Assembly: GCF_014192715.1 (NCBI RefSeq)
Contig: NZ_JACHYH010000006.1
Coordinates: forward strand, 62,001-126,000
Reading direction: 5' to 3'
From: Luteibacter sp. Sphag1AF
GTDB taxonomy: Bacteria; Pseudomonadota; Gammaproteobacteria; Xanthomonadales; Rhodanobacteraceae
Length of the DNA stretch: 64,000 nt
Below, in pieces: positions 1 to 9,952 of this stretch. The notes under the pieces were generated by a model that searched no databases, had not been told where the DNA came from, and saw only the letters and a program-made list of their open reading frames with translations. Positions within the stretch are counted from its first letter, which is position 1; every line of letters starts with the position of its first letter. The position numbers and the translations under genes were made by a program.

Positions 1-156
1 CAGGCCGTACTTGCTCTGGGTGACCGTGATCGTGCCAACGGAGGCGCCCACCCCATCTGGCGTAACGGCATTCATGGGCACTTCGATGGATTGGTCGGCG
101 GCGAAGGCCGCGGAACACGCCAGCAGGCTGGTGAGTGCGAATGCGATCTTTCTCAT
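1..156 (-). CDS. sodC: Cu/Zn superoxide dismutase, N-terminal part (runs off window)
   Basis: Only the first 52 codons are in the window; the gene continues past base 1. The product begins with a Sec-type signal peptide (MRKIAFAL..., cleaved about residue 20 after AFA). The mature start reads as the first beta strands of bacterial periplasmic SodC, with the characteristic GVGASVGTITV and the following SKYGL. SodC removes superoxide in the periplasm. The copper/zinc ligands lie downstream and cannot be checked here. The call rests on the N-terminal family pattern alone. Confidence 0.8.
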   Translation of the reverse strand, partial: MRKIAFALTSLLACSAAFAADQSIEVPMNAVTPDGVGASVGTITVTQSKYGL

Positions 157-218
157 CGGGCAATTCCTTTCCGTTAAGTAGTGCATTGATACTGCAGGAG
201 GGGTGTACGCCACGTCTA

Positions 219-608
219 TCAGGCCGGCTGGAGCAGATCCCAGCGATTGCCATAGAGGTCTTCAAACACAGCCACGGTCGCATAGCTTTCGTGACGCGGC
301 TCTTCCAGAAAGCGCACGCCTGCGGCCTGCATGCGCGCGTGGTCAGCGGCAAAATCCGTGGTGTGCAGAAAGTACCCTACCCGCCCACCGGTCTGTTGCC
401 CCACAGCGGCACGTTGCGGCGGCGTGTCCGCTACAGCGAGCAGAAGACAACTGCCGCGTGCACCCGGCGGCGCCACGCGAACCCAGCGTTTGGTCGGCGA
501 GAGCGGCGTGTCTTCAAGGAGCGCAAAGCCCAGCACATCCGTGAACCACGCAATGGCCTCGTCGTAATCGTTGACCAGATAGGTGACGGCAGACAGTTCC
601 TGGCTCAT
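219..608 (-). CDS. VOC (glyoxalase/bleomycin-resistance fold) family protein
   Basis: 129 residues, a single VOC unit of two beta-alpha-beta-beta-beta modules, starting MSQELSAVTYLVNDYDEAI. The typical opening (YLVNDYDEAIAWF, then LGF) and the closing VFEDLYGNRWDLLQ are visible. I chose the start at 608 because it makes a four-base ATGA overlap with the end of rsuA and coincides with the start of recognisable homology; an upstream in-frame start would lie inside rsuA. Substrate unknown: the family includes glyoxalase I, dioxygenases and antibiotic-binding proteins. It is probably co-translated with rsuA. Confidence 0.85.
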   Translation of the reverse strand: MSQELSAVTYLVNDYDEAIAWFTDVLGFALLEDTPLSPTKRWVRVAPPGARGSCLLLAVADTPPQRAAVGQQTGGRVGYFLHTTDFAADHARMQAAGVRFLEEPRHESYATVAVFEDLYGNRWDLLQPA

Positions 609-1315
609 GCGTTTTCCTTGTTGAAGATGCGGGCCAGATCGTCGGCGCCCAGCGCACGCCATTGCCCGGCGGGCAGACCGTCCAGAGTGAGGCCACCGAG
701 CGACACGCGCTCCAGCGATTCCACGTGGTTGCCCACGGCGGCGAACATGCGGCGCACCTGGTGATAGCGGCCTTCGGTGACCGATACGCGCGCCTTGCGC
801 GGCGACAGCACTTCCAGCACGGCAGGAGCCAGCGGGTCGGTCTCGCCATCGAGCATCAGCGTGCCAGCGGCAAAAAGCTCGCCCTCATCACCACGCAGGT
901 CCGAGGCGAGTGTCGCTTCATATACTTTGGACAGCCGCGACTTGGGCGAGATGATCCGGTGCAGCAGCGGGCCATCATCGGTAAACAGCAGCAACCCGGA
1001 TGTCTCCCGATCCAGCCGGCCGACGGTCGAGAGCACCGGATTGCGCAACGCGAATCGCGGCGGCAGCAGGTCGTAAACCAGCCGGCCCACGTCCTTGCGC
1101 GAGCAGGTCACACCCAGCGGCTTGTTGAGCAGCACCACCAGACCCTGCGGGGGATCAAGCGGCTCGCCTTCGACAAGAATCTGGTCGTGCCCGACCTTGT
1201 CGTCCGTGTACAGCACTTCACCGGCAAGATCCGTAACCAGACCCTCGCGGAACATCGCGGTGACCTGCTTGCGGCTGCCATAGCCCAGATTGGCGAGAAG
1301 TTTCACCAGTTTCAT
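605..1315 (-). CDS. rsuA: 16S rRNA pseudouridine synthase RsuA-type
   Basis: 236 residues. An S4 RNA-binding domain (about 1-45) precedes a TruB/RsuA catalytic domain. The catalytic motif GRLDRETSGLL is at about 99-109 with Asp102 as the expected nucleophile, and the C-terminal YHQVRRMFAA motif of the RsuA/RluB/E/F branch is present. RsuA converts U516 of 16S rRNA to pseudouridine. Stop and start overlap its neighbours by four bases on both sides (RsmC-like gene upstream, VOC gene downstream), giving a three-gene operon that joins two rRNA-modifying enzymes. Confidence 0.9.
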   Translation of the reverse strand: MKLVKLLANLGYGSRKQVTAMFREGLVTDLAGEVLYTDDKVGHDQILVEGEPLDPPQGLVVLLNKPLGVTCSRKDVGRLVYDLLPPRFALRNPVLSTVGRLDRETSGLLLFTDDGPLLHRIISPKSRLSKVYEATLASDLRGDEGELFAAGTLMLDGETDPLAPAVLEVLSPRKARVSVTEGRYHQVRRMFAAVGNHVESLERVSLGGLTLDGLPAGQWRALGADDLARIFNKENA

Positions 1316-2367
1316 CGCACACCCCGTGCTTCAAAGACTTTAAAGCCGTCGCGTTCCACGACGGTACGTACCTGGATAAATCGCGACAGCAAGGTCGCTT
1401 CATACGGAAGGTGCCGGTTGGCCACCATCCACAGCACACCGTCCTTGACCAGCGCATCGGCCGCGCGCTCAATGAAGGCACGACCCAGTTCGGGCAGGTC
1501 GGCACGTCCCTGGTGGAACGGCGGATTGGAGACGATGGCCTGATAACGGCGGTCGATGCCAGCGGTCACGTCACGCCACAGCACATCGAACAATGCAGGC
1601 TGCGCGCGTGCTTCGACGGCTGCGGCAAGATTGCGCCGCGCCGGCTCCAGTGCGCGGCCCTCCGCTTCGTACAGATCCACGCGCGTCACCGCCGGGCAAC
1701 GCGCCAGCACCTGTGCGGACAGGTAACCGAAGCCAGCGCCCAGATCGGCCACGGCACCATGCAAGTCGCCAGGCAGCACCTCGGCCAGCAACGCGGACGC
1801 CACATCGACGCGATCCCATGCGAACAGACCGCGCCGACTCACGTAACGACCGCCGGCAATGCACACCGGCTCGTCCAGCGCCAGCCAGTCGCGCATCAAC
1901 GCTGGGTCCGGCGTGGCGTCTGGCCGCGTCCAGAAGACCCGGCATTTGTGTTTGGACAGCGAGGCAACACCACCGGCAAGGAGCGCCAGATCAGCTTCGG
2001 CCGTGCGGGCGCCTTCGGCATTGGGCACGCTGGCCAGCACCACGCCGCCCGGGGCGACGCGCGAAAGCGCGCGGGCGTACAGCGCGCGCGTTTCTTCGCG
2101 TTGACGGGTGGGCAGCAGCAGCACCAGCGGAAAGGTTTCCTCCGGCACATCGGCCACCACCTGCCATCCCGACCGCTCCAGTGCATCGGCGAACGGGCGG
2201 AACGACTGCTGCATGACCCAGCCGGGACGCCGCAACTCACGCGCACGGAAGCCATCGCGGGCGCGCAGCACCAGCACGCGGCCATCCGCAGGGAAGCGCA
2301 GGTCGCCGGTATCGAAGGGCACGAACAGGGCGTCAGACGCCGCGTCGGATAAAGGGCCTGAGGCCAC
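1312..2367 (-). CDS. rsmC: RsmC-like 16S rRNA (guanine-N2) methyltransferase
   Basis: 351 residues, the size and two-domain build of RsmC: a degenerate N-terminal Rossmann-like domain (about 1-160) and an active C-terminal one. AdoMet motif I is VADLGAGFG (207-215), and the N6/N2 amino-methylase motif SNPPFHQG lies at 280-287, as in RsmC, which methylates G1207 of 16S rRNA. It is first in the operon with rsuA. RsmC and RlmG are close relatives, so the exact target base is an inference from family resemblance. Confidence 0.85.
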   Translation of the reverse strand: MASGPLSDAASDALFVPFDTGDLRFPADGRVLVLRARDGFRARELRRPGWVMQQSFRPFADALERSGWQVVADVPEETFPLVLLLPTRQREETRALYARALSRVAPGGVVLASVPNAEGARTAEADLALLAGGVASLSKHKCRVFWTRPDATPDPALMRDWLALDEPVCIAGGRYVSRRGLFAWDRVDVASALLAEVLPGDLHGAVADLGAGFGYLSAQVLARCPAVTRVDLYEAEGRALEPARRNLAAAVEARAQPALFDVLWRDVTAGIDRRYQAIVSNPPFHQGRADLPELGRAFIERAADALVKDGVLWMVANRHLPYEATLLSRFIQVRTVVERDGFKVFEARGVR

Positions 2368-2436
2368 GGGATACCTTGAAGCGGGAAACGACCGCCGATT
2401 CTACCCCGGGCCGGCGTCCCGGGAAGCCTGCGCTCT

Positions 2437-4005
2437 TCAGGAACTGCACGAAAGCATGGAGCACCCGGCCTTGACCCGTGCCCAGTCCGGGCGACGGGCA
2501 AGGTAATGCGCGTCTTCCGGAGCCACGTCATAGGGCGTGCGCAGCACGCGCATCAGGTCGTGGATGCCCGAATCGTCGCCCTCGGTCGCCTTGTCGATGG
2601 CCTGCTGTGCCAGGTAATTGCGCAGAACGAAAGCCGGATTGGCGGCATGCATCAACGCCGTGCGCTCCGCCACCGAGGCGTCATCCTGAGCGACCCGGGC
2701 GACGTACCTGCCGAGCCAGTCCACCAGGAGAGGCTCCGCAGACTGGCGGCGTGCGTCATCATAGAACGTGTGGGCAAAGGCATCGGACTGCGGCGTCTGA
2801 AGGCAGATATCACCCAGTGCCCGGTAGAACAGCGTCATGTCCATCTCGCCGGCCACCAATACCTCATGCAGCGACTCCACCAGTGCCTCGTCACCTTCGC
2901 GCCATCGGGCAAGGCCAAGCTTGGCGGTGGTGAAAGCTGCATGGTCAGCCTGGAAGCGGGTGACGTACGCGGCAAGTCCTTCCTGCAAGGCCTCCACCCC
3001 GTGGAACAGGGGGGCCAGTGCCTGCGCCAGCCGCTGAAGGTTCCAGTAAGCCACCTGCGGCTGCTGCCCGTAGCGATAGCGCCGGTGCTGGCGGTCGGTG
3101 GTATTGGGGGTCCAGTCCGGATCGAAGTTGTCGATCCAGCCATAGGGGCCGTAGTCGATGGTCAGCCCAAGAATGGACATGTTGTCGGTGTTCATCACGC
3201 CGTGCACGAAGCCCACGCGCATCCAGTGCGCCATCAGCGTGGCGGTGCGCTCGCATACTTCCCTGAACCAGCTTGCCAGCGTGGATTCCGGGTAAGTGTC
3301 TTCCACGCCGTAGTGCGCAAAGCCCTGGCGGATCGCGTGATGGACCAGCGCGCGCAGCAAATCCACGTCATTGCGCGAGGACGGCAGTTCAAAGGAACCG
3401 AATCGCAGGAACGTGGGAGCGACGCGGCAGACGATGGCACCCGGCTCCGCGGCCGGGTGGCCGTCATAGAACATGTCCCTGACGACCTGGTCGCCCGTGC
3501 GCACCAGACTCAACGCCCGCGTGGTCGGCACGCCCAGGTGATGCATGGCTTCGCTGCACAGGAACTCGCGCACCGACGAACGCAGCACTGCCCGACCGTC
3601 GGCTCCTCGCGAATACGGCGTGCGCCCGGCACCTTTCAGCTGCAACTCGAAGCGCTGGCCGTCCGGGGCAATCATGGCGCCAAGACCAATCGCCCGGCCG
3701 TCGCCCAACTGCCCGGCCCAGTGGCCAAACTGATGGCCGCCGTAATTGGCGGCGTGCGGCTCCATGCCAGGCCACAGCGCGTTGCCGGCAAAGACCCTGG
3801 CGAACGCCGGATCGTCGGCCATCCGCGCGGGAAGACCCAGCAGACTCATGACCTCAGCCGATACTGCAACAACCTGTGGGTCAGCCACCGGCGTCGGTGT
3901 CACCCGCGACCATGCGGCACCCTCGACCTGCCGGGGTGGCCCATCAGTCATGGCTTCGCCCGGCAACTCGCGGAGAAAGGAATTGTCGAACCGGGGGAAT
4001 GACAT
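2437..4005 (-). CDS. selO: Protein adenylyltransferase SelO (YdiU family)
   Basis: 522 residues from the start at 4005 ([14 protein letters not shown]), which matches the usual family N-terminus; an in-frame extension upstream looks non-coding. The pseudokinase-fold landmarks [15 protein letters not shown] and [13 protein letters not shown] are all visible, as is the block around NTDNMSI and DYGPYG that binds metal and nucleotide. SelO transfers AMP to Ser/Thr/Tyr of redox proteins under oxidative stress. The C-terminus ends in LSCSS, the conserved tail where eukaryotic homologues carry selenocysteine; here the position is ordinary Cys. It is transcribed singly, divergent from the exported protein gene at 4133. 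Confidence 0.93.
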   Translation of the reverse strand: MSFPRFDNSFLRELPGEAMTDGPPRQVEGAAWSRVTPTPVADPQVVAVSAEVMSLLGLPARMADDPAFARVFAGNALWPGMEPHAANYGGHQFGHWAGQLGDGRAIGLGAMIAPDGQRFELQLKGAGRTPYSRGADGRAVLRSSVREFLCSEAMHHLGVPTTRALSLVRTGDQVVRDMFYDGHPAAEPGAIVCRVAPTFLRFGSFELPSSRNDVDLLRALVHHAIRQGFAHYGVEDTYPESTLASWFREVCERTATLMAHWMRVGFVHGVMNTDNMSILGLTIDYGPYGWIDNFDPDWTPNTTDRQHRRYRYGQQPQVAYWNLQRLAQALAPLFHGVEALQEGLAAYVTRFQADHAAFTTAKLGLARWREGDEALVESLHEVLVAGEMDMTLFYRALGDICLQTPQSDAFAHTFYDDARRQSAEPLLVDWLGRYVARVAQDDASVAERTALMHAANPAFVLRNYLAQQAIDKATEGDDSGIHDLMRVLRTPYDVAPEDAHYLARRPDWARVKAGCSMLSCSS

Positions 4006-4132
4006 AAAGGCGCTTGGGGATATGGTGGGGAACTGGCAACCGATATCCGGGCGCAATTGCGCATTGCAAGGCACCCCAAACCGGGCCGCCTCAGGCACAC
4101 TGTGCGCCCGCGCCTCTCCCGATCACGGCCCC

Positions 4133-4783
4133 ATGCGACCAAGACGCCAAACGGCCGCCCTTCTGGCCGCCCTGCTGACCCCCACCCTGCTCGGCGCGGC
4201 GCCGACGACCGTGCCGCACAGCGAAAAGACCCTGGTTGAACTCATCAACGTCACGATGGGCACCCTGCCCAACGCGATGGATGCGTTGTCCGGGCGTGTG
4301 CCCGGCGGGCTCAATCCCACCGAGGACGCCCCGCCGCAGATCGTGCGCAGTGGCGCGTTTGTCACCCGGGACGGGTTCCGGGTCTCGGCATTCGAGGCGC
4401 GTGGCAACGACGAAGGCGGCGATGTGCCCATCGTGCGCTTCACCAGCATTCAACTGGAACAGAAGCCCTGCTTTTCGCGGGCGGACGTGGGCACGATCTT
4501 CCACGGCGCTTCGTCGGAAACCAACCTGCCGTCCGCCCCGCCCATGCTGCCGAACAAATACACCGTCGTGCAGATGCCGTGGGGCAGGCTCTCCTTTGGC
4601 ACCTCCCAGGACAGCGGCAACTGTGTGATCGCCATTGTGGGCGATGCCACCAACGGACTGAGCATGCCCGGCCCACTGCCCATGCCCCTGCCCACCTCGG
4701 TGCCCGGGATGCCGGATCTGCGACGCAGCTGGCCGGTGTCAAACATGCCGTACAACGGCCAGCCCTACAACGGTCAGCAGTAA
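4133..4783 (+). CDS. Exported protein of unknown function
   Basis: 216 residues starting MRPRRQTAALLAALL, which gives a clean Sec signal peptide (cleavage about residue 22, after LGAAP begins). The in-frame ORF runs much further upstream but that part lies antisense to selO, so the signal peptide decides the start. The mature protein has two cysteines (CFSRA and NCVIAI) that could form a disulfide, and a Pro/Gly/Asn-rich tail ending PYNGQPYNGQQ with the repeat PYNGQ. No family is recognised. It ends 10 bases before the convergent GGDEF-EAL gene. Confidence 0.7.
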   Translation: MRPRRQTAALLAALLTPTLLGAAPTTVPHSEKTLVELINVTMGTLPNAMDALSGRVPGGLNPTEDAPPQIVRSGAFVTRDGFRVSAFEARGNDEGGDVPIVRFTSIQLEQKPCFSRADVGTIFHGASSETNLPSAPPMLPNKYTVVQMPWGRLSFGTSQDSGNCVIAIVGDATNGLSMPGPLPMPLPTSVPGMPDLRRSWPVSNMPYNGQPYNGQQ

Positions 4784-4793
4784 CCGTCCGCCG

Positions 4794-6434
4794 CTACAGA
4801 CCGAATTCGGCCAGCCGATCCGCCGGCAGTGCCGGCGAGAACAGGTAACCCTGAAGCTCGTTGCAGCCGACCTCGCGCAGGAAGTGACGCTGCTCTTCGG
4901 TTTCCACGCCCTCGGCCACCACGCACAGCCCCAGCGCCGCACCCAGGTTCGACACGGCGCGCACGATGGCGGCCGAGTCCTCGGCCTGCGTGGCAAGCTG
5001 CACGAACGAGCGGTCGATCTTCACCTTGTCCACGTCCAGATCCTTCAGCAGAGTGAGGCTGGAATAGCCGGTTCCGAAGTCGTCCAGCGAAATGCGTACT
5101 CCCGCCGCACGCAACCGCTTCAGCAATGACACGGCGGCGCCATCCGCGTGCACGATGGCCGTTTCGGTGATTTCCAGTTCCAGCCGGGACGGCTCCAGCC
5201 CGGTCTCGCCCAGGATGGCAAACACCTTGTCCGGAAAGGTGCTGTCACGCAGCTGCACCGCGCTGACGTTGACCGCAACAAACAGATGGGCATACGGCTG
5301 CACGCGCATGCACGCGGTACGCAGCACCCAGTCGCCCAGCGTCCCGATCAGGCCGGTTTCCTCGGCCACCGCAATGAAATGGACGGGAGGCACCACACCC
5401 AGGGTGGGATGCACCCAGCGCGCCAGCGCTTCCAGCCCCACCATCACGCTATCGTCGGCACGGACCACGGGCTGGTAGTGGCACGACAGGCCCTGCCCGG
5501 TTTCCAGTGCGCGGGACAACGCGTGCTCCACCTCGCGGCGATGATGCAGCGACGCATCCAGCGCGTCGGAGTAGATCTCGTAGCGATTGCGCGAACGCTT
5601 GGCTTCGTAAAGGGCGCTGTCTGCCTTGCGTGCCACTTCACCGGCCGCGACGTCCTCTGCCGTGATGATGACCACGCCAATGGATGCCCCCACGAATGCC
5701 GTGGTGGCCAGCACGTCGAAGGGCAACGAGGCCAGGGTCAGCATGTTTTCGCACAGTGCCGGGATGGCCGCATCGGGCAGGCTTTCCACCAGCAGGGCGA
5801 ATTCGTCTCCCCCGATACGGGCCACCACATCATCGGGCGAAACCTGTTCGCGCAGGCGCTGGCTGAACTTCACCAGCAGTTCGTCACCGGTGAGATGGCC
5901 ATAGGTGTCGTTGATTTTCTTGAAGCCGTCCAGGTCCAGATAAAGGAGGCTGGCCGTGGTGCCTTCGGACGCGCGCCGGACAATGGCCCGGTCCAGCCGG
6001 TTGAACAGCTGCGTGCGATTGGCCAGGCCGGTCAGCGCGTCGTGACAGGCCAGCCAGCGGACCTGCGCCTCCGACTCGCGCACCTCGGTGATGTCGGTGA
6101 CCGACGCAAGAACATGCGGATGGCCGTCGATATCAACGCGGGTCTTGCGCGTGATGAGCGTGCGGGAGCGGCCCTGTGCGTCGACAATGGTTTCTTCCGA
6201 CTCCACGACCTGCTCGCTACGCAGCACCGCATCGTCACCGGTGGTAAAGCGGGCCGCCTGCTCGGGCGGAAACAGCTGGCTGTCGGTGCGGCCCAGCACC
6301 TCGTCCCGGCGGATACCGTAGAAGTCGCATCCCATCTGATTGGCCGCCACCCACCGATGATGCGCATCGCGGATGAACATCGGGGTCGGCATCAGCTCCA
6401 GCATCGTCGACCAACTGGCGAGATCGTCGATCAT
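4794..6434 (-). CDS. PAS-GGDEF-EAL cyclic-di-GMP signalling protein
   Basis: 546 residues with no membrane segment, so a cytoplasmic sensor. A PAS domain (about 5-120, with a PAC-like end DITEVRESEAQ) is followed by a diguanylate cyclase domain with intact GGDEF at 208-212 and a phosphodiesterase domain with EAL at 335-337. The EAL region keeps the later DDFGTGYSS motif and the KIDRSFV block, so both c-di-GMP synthesis and breakdown look possible; the dominant activity cannot be decided by eye. The ATG at 6434 has an AGGTG ribosome site just upstream. The ligand of the PAS domain is unknown. Confidence 0.93.
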   Translation of the reverse strand: MIDDLASWSTMLELMPTPMFIRDAHHRWVAANQMGCDFYGIRRDEVLGRTDSQLFPPEQAARFTTGDDAVLRSEQVVESEETIVDAQGRSRTLITRKTRVDIDGHPHVLASVTDITEVRESEAQVRWLACHDALTGLANRTQLFNRLDRAIVRRASEGTTASLLYLDLDGFKKINDTYGHLTGDELLVKFSQRLREQVSPDDVVARIGGDEFALLVESLPDAAIPALCENMLTLASLPFDVLATTAFVGASIGVVIITAEDVAAGEVARKADSALYEAKRSRNRYEIYSDALDASLHHRREVEHALSRALETGQGLSCHYQPVVRADDSVMVGLEALARWVHPTLGVVPPVHFIAVAEETGLIGTLGDWVLRTACMRVQPYAHLFVAVNVSAVQLRDSTFPDKVFAILGETGLEPSRLELEITETAIVHADGAAVSLLKRLRAAGVRISLDDFGTGYSSLTLLKDLDVDKVKIDRSFVQLATQAEDSAAIVRAVSNLGAALGLCVVAEGVETEEQRHFLREVGCNELQGYLFSPALPADRLAEFGL

Positions 6435-6507
6435 TCACCTGCCCCATAGGATGAATTCCGGAAGCATGAAGGTGCGACGGCGCACGTGATATTTCCGTGT
6501 GCGCCGG

Positions 6508-7905
6508 TCAACGCTGGCGATGTCCACTCATCTGTGCTCCAGCGTTGCGCGGCAGCAAGGCGCAGATCGGCGCCGCCACGGCAGAAACCAGGGTTACCAC
6601 AAGGAAGGCCACGCTGAAATCGTCCAGCTGCGGCTGGGTGTGACCGTGCAGGGTGACCGAGGCGTGCAGCGCCGCGGCGGCCACACAGATGCCCAGCGAA
6701 AGCATCAATTGCTGGAAAGTCGTATAGAAACTGGTTGCACTGCTGAACCGCTCGGAGGGCACGTCCGCATAGGCGACGGTGTTATAGGCGGTGAACTGCA
6801 ACGACTGGAAGAACCCGCCCGTCAGCAGGATCACGTAGATGATCCACAGGGGCCAGTCCGGCCGGAAGGCCGCGCACATCGCGATGAAGACCACCGAGAT
6901 CACGCCATTCCATACCAGCACGCGTCGAAAGCCGAAGCGACGGATCACGGGCGCGGCGGTGGCTTTCATCAACATGGCGCCCAGCGCCGATACGAACGTG
7001 ACAATACCGCTGTGCGCGGCGGACATGCCGAAACCCAGCTGCATCATCAGGGGCAGCAGGAACGGTACGGAGCCTGCGGTGATGCGCATGAGGGAGCCGC
7101 CCACGACCGACAGACGGAAGGTCTGAAAGCGCATCAGCGACAGATCCAGGATGGCGTTACTGGTGCGCCGGGCGTGCCACACATACAGCGCCCCGACCAG
7201 GATGCCGGCGCCAATCAGCCCGGTGGAGCCGAACGGCGCGGTGACGCCACGACTGGCCATCTCCAGGCCGAACACCAGGCACGACAGCGAAACGCCCGAC
7301 AGGACGAAACCCAGCGTGTCAAAACGCGTGCGCTCGGCCGCGCGCACGTCCGGCACATAACGGGTAGCCAGCCACACCCCGACGATGCCGATGGGCACAT
7401 TGATGTAGAAGATCCAGCGCCATGACAGCCACGTGACAATGAGGCCGCCAAGCGGCGGCCCCACCACCGGGCCAATCAGCGCGGGCACCAGCAGCCAGGA
7501 CATGGCGGACACCAGTTCGTGTTTGGGCACGGAGCGCAGCAGCACCAGCCGCCCGACAGGCACCATCATCGCGCCACCGATACCCTGAAGCAGGCGCGCC
7601 AGCACCAGCATCGGCAGATTGGGCGACGCGCCGCACAGCATGGAGCCGATGGTGAAAAGCACGATGGCCGTCCGGAAGACGTTGCGCGCGCCGTACCGAT
7701 CCGCCACCGCGCCACTGGCAGGGATGAACACCGCCAGGCTCAGCATGTAGGACGTGAGAGCCACGCTCATATGCAACGGCGACACGTGGAACGAGCTCGC
7801 CATGCTGGGCAACGCGGTTGCGAGGATGGTGCCATCAAGCTGCTCCATGAACATCGCGCTTGCGATGATCAGGGCAACGGTGCGGAAACCTGGGGCGGCG
7901 CTCAT
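6508..7905 (-). CDS. MFS multidrug exporter, DHA2 (EmrB/QacA) type
   Basis: 465 residues, strongly hydrophobic, with the length and layout expected for 14 transmembrane segments. DHA2 features visible are the N-terminal LDGTILATALP (motif D1 region), the loop 2-3 motif GAVADRYGARNVF, GGAMMVPVGRLV, and motif C-like PVVGPPLGG. It should export drugs or other lipophilic compounds by proton antiport across the inner membrane. It lies alone between the GGDEF-EAL gene and the pseudouridine synthase gene. A second protein of the same type is encoded at 55360-56820. Confidence 0.9.
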   Translation of the reverse strand: MSAAPGFRTVALIIASAMFMEQLDGTILATALPSMASSFHVSPLHMSVALTSYMLSLAVFIPASGAVADRYGARNVFRTAIVLFTIGSMLCGASPNLPMLVLARLLQGIGGAMMVPVGRLVLLRSVPKHELVSAMSWLLVPALIGPVVGPPLGGLIVTWLSWRWIFYINVPIGIVGVWLATRYVPDVRAAERTRFDTLGFVLSGVSLSCLVFGLEMASRGVTAPFGSTGLIGAGILVGALYVWHARRTSNAILDLSLMRFQTFRLSVVGGSLMRITAGSVPFLLPLMMQLGFGMSAAHSGIVTFVSALGAMLMKATAAPVIRRFGFRRVLVWNGVISVVFIAMCAAFRPDWPLWIIYVILLTGGFFQSLQFTAYNTVAYADVPSERFSSATSFYTTFQQLMLSLGICVAAAALHASVTLHGHTQPQLDDFSVAFLVVTLVSAVAAPICALLPRNAGAQMSGHRQR

Positions 7906-7963
7906 CCGGAAGGAACACGGCGGGGAAGCGCATAGTCTGCGCCCGTTTGGCCGTTCCGTCGAC

Positions 7964-8845
7964 CTATGCTTTCAGAATGCGCTGGCTGGTGAACACGCGC
8001 GGCAACCCGCTCACCGGGTCGCTGAAGCGCAATTCACGCGCAAGCAGTTGCAGCGGTGAGGAAAAATCAGCCGGATCTTCATCACGCAAATCCGGATAAA
8101 ACGCATCGCCTGCGATGGGCGCCCCGAGTCCGTGCATATGCACGCGCAACTGATGTTTGCGGCCGGTGACCGGGCGCAACTGGTAGCGCCATAGTGGCCC
8201 TTCCCGGTCGAGCACGTCCACCTCGGTCCACGCGTTGGGCTCGCCCGATACTTCTGTCATGCGGAAAAAAGGTTCTCCCCGCTCCATCCGTGTGGCACGG
8301 GTCAGCGGAAATTCCCGATGCGGCAGTGGCGCAGCCAGCGCCTCGTAGACTTTTTCGATGCGACGTTCGCGGAACAGTTGAAGATACGCATCGCGTGTTG
8401 CGGGCCTGGCCGAGAACATCACCAGACCCGCAGTACCCCGATCCAGCCGGTGCAGCGCTACCAGATCCGGATTGCCCAGCGCACGCACAACGCGACGCGA
8501 CAGCGTTTCTTCCACGAAGCGTCCTGCCGGCATCACCGGAAGAAAGTGGGGCTTGTCGACCACGACCAGATCGTTGTCCACGTGCACGATGTGTTCGGCG
8601 AACGGGATCACCGGCTCGGTACCCACGTCGCGAAAGTAATGTAGCGCGAGCCCGCGACGGAACGGGCGGTCGCTGCGTACCGGCTCGCCCGTTGCCTCCA
8701 GCACCCGACCCGTATCCATTCGTTGCACCCACCCGTCACGCCCGACGGACGGAAAGCGCTCGTCGAGGAAATCGAGCACCAGCGTCCATTCACCGTCGGG
8801 AAGGTGGACACGGCTGGCGGATGAAAGGTCAGGCGGATGGGACAT
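7964..8845 (-). CDS. RluA-family pseudouridine synthase
   Basis: 293 residues from the ATG at 8845 (MSHPPDLSSASRVH). The long in-frame upstream extension is antisense to the HDOD gene and is not coding. The catalytic motif HRLDRGTAGLVMF places the nucleophile at Asp135, and the C-terminal RKHQLRVHMHGLG matches the family. There is no N-terminal S4 domain; residues 1-80 resemble the short N-terminal region of the TruC/RluA-like uncharacterised group. It should isomerise a uridine in rRNA or tRNA; which one cannot be said. The start overlaps the divergent HDOD region. Confidence 0.88.
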   Translation of the reverse strand: MSHPPDLSSASRVHLPDGEWTLVLDFLDERFPSVGRDGWVQRMDTGRVLEATGEPVRSDRPFRRGLALHYFRDVGTEPVIPFAEHIVHVDNDLVVVDKPHFLPVMPAGRFVEETLSRRVVRALGNPDLVALHRLDRGTAGLVMFSARPATRDAYLQLFRERRIEKVYEALAAPLPHREFPLTRATRMERGEPFFRMTEVSGEPNAWTEVDVLDREGPLWRYQLRPVTGRKHQLRVHMHGLGAPIAGDAFYPDLRDEDPADFSSPLQLLARELRFSDPVSGLPRVFTSQRILKA

Positions 8846-8881
8846 GATGCATACCGTAGGCTTACACTGGCGCGGAGCCCG

Positions 8882-9952
8882 ATGGGGGGCCTTCACAGGA
8901 TACGGCACAGCGTGATCGGCAAGTTTTTCAAGCGCCTGTTTGGCACACGGACGGAGCGACGCGCGCCCGAAGCGGGCTATGCGCTGCGCGAGCCCCGCAC
9001 GGACGTTATCCCGGCCGCCGAACGCAGTCCGCATGCCCTGCCGCCGGAGGATATCGAGGATCGCTTTTACCGGCTGATTCTGGGCGTGGAAGACAGCGTC
9101 GACGTGGGCCTGTCGCCTGCTGAGCAGGCTGCGCTGCGGCGCATGCGCGAGTCGTTCGGCGGTGACCGGTTCGACGTGGCCCAGTTGCCACGCCTTCCTG
9201 CGGTGGTGCCTCAACTGCTGCGCTCGCTGCGCAATGACGATGCGGACAGCAAGCGCCTGGCCGAACAGATCGCGCGCGATACCGTGCTGGTGGGCGAAAT
9301 CATCCGCGTGGCCAACACCGCGTATTTCCGTACCACGCGCCCGGTGTCCAGCCTGCCCCAGGCCATCGTGCTGATTGGTCAGGACGGACTGCGTCGCGTA
9401 GTCATGCAACTGGTCATGCGCCCGATCCTGCACTTCGACACGGGTCGCGGTGGCAGTTCCGCGGGCGAGCGCCTGTGGCAATACGCCGAACGATGCGCGC
9501 ATGCGGCCATGTTTCTTGGCAAGGGCACGTGTGATCCGTTCGAGGCTTATCTGGCCGGGCTGGTCAGCAATACTGGCGCGCAGGCGGCGATGGTGGCGAT
9601 GGATACGCATTCGGACATGGGCGCCCTTCCCGCGTCACGCGCGTTCGTTGCCGCGTTTGGCCAACAGGTGGAGCGCCTGTCATTGCACGCTGCGCGGCAC
9701 TGGGCCTTCCCTGCCCGCGTCGTGCAGGCACTGGCCGAGCGTGCGGACCCGACCGATGCGGGCGCGAAAACGCCGCTCGGACGTTCGCTTCTGGCGGCCA
9801 GCCGGCTTGCCATGCTTGACGTACTGGTAGAGCACGGTGCGGCCGAGCCGGAAAACACCTTGCTCGCCGTGCCGGAGCAGCGCATTGCGGACGAACAGCT
9901 CAAGCGCGCACAGGAAGACCTGCGGCGCGCGTTCTCCAGCGTGGAAGCCTGA
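8882..9952 (+). CDS. HDOD domain protein
   Basis: About 356 residues. The start is uncertain: ATG at 8882 has GGAG four bases upstream, while GTG at 8912 (giving VIGKFFKRLFG) has an AGGA about 11 bases ahead and may be the true start. The HDOD domain, an HD-superfamily fold that has lost its metal ligands, spans roughly residues 95-290, with the family-typical LPRLPAVVPQLLRSL, NTAYFRTTRPVSSLPQAIVLIG and GLVSNTGAQ blocks. HDOD proteins act in signalling, often with c-di-GMP or histidine-kinase systems. The next gene encodes a lone receiver domain, a plausible partner. Confidence 0.88.
   Translation: MGGLHRIRHSVIGKFFKRLFGTRTERRAPEAGYALREPRTDVIPAAERSPHALPPEDIEDRFYRLILGVEDSVDVGLSPAEQAALRRMRESFGGDRFDVAQLPRLPAVVPQLLRSLRNDDADSKRLAEQIARDTVLVGEIIRVANTAYFRTTRPVSSLPQAIVLIGQDGLRRVVMQLVMRPILHFDTGRGGSSAGERLWQYAERCAHAAMFLGKGTCDPFEAYLAGLVSNTGAQAAMVAMDTHSDMGALPASRAFVAAFGQQVERLSLHAARHWAFPARVVQALAERADPTDAGAKTPLGRSLLAASRLAMLDVLVEHGAAEPENTLLAVPEQRIADEQLKRAQEDLRRAFSSVEA

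Noticed and set aside
2506-4002. A 498-codon ORF opposite selO
   Set aside because: Composition (His, Gln, Arg-rich, no domain) is that of a shadow frame; selO on the other strand is clearly real.
8846-9610. An in-frame upstream extension of the RluA-type gene
   Set aside because: It is antisense to the HDOD gene and rich in His, Gln and Arg, the usual signature of shadow frames.
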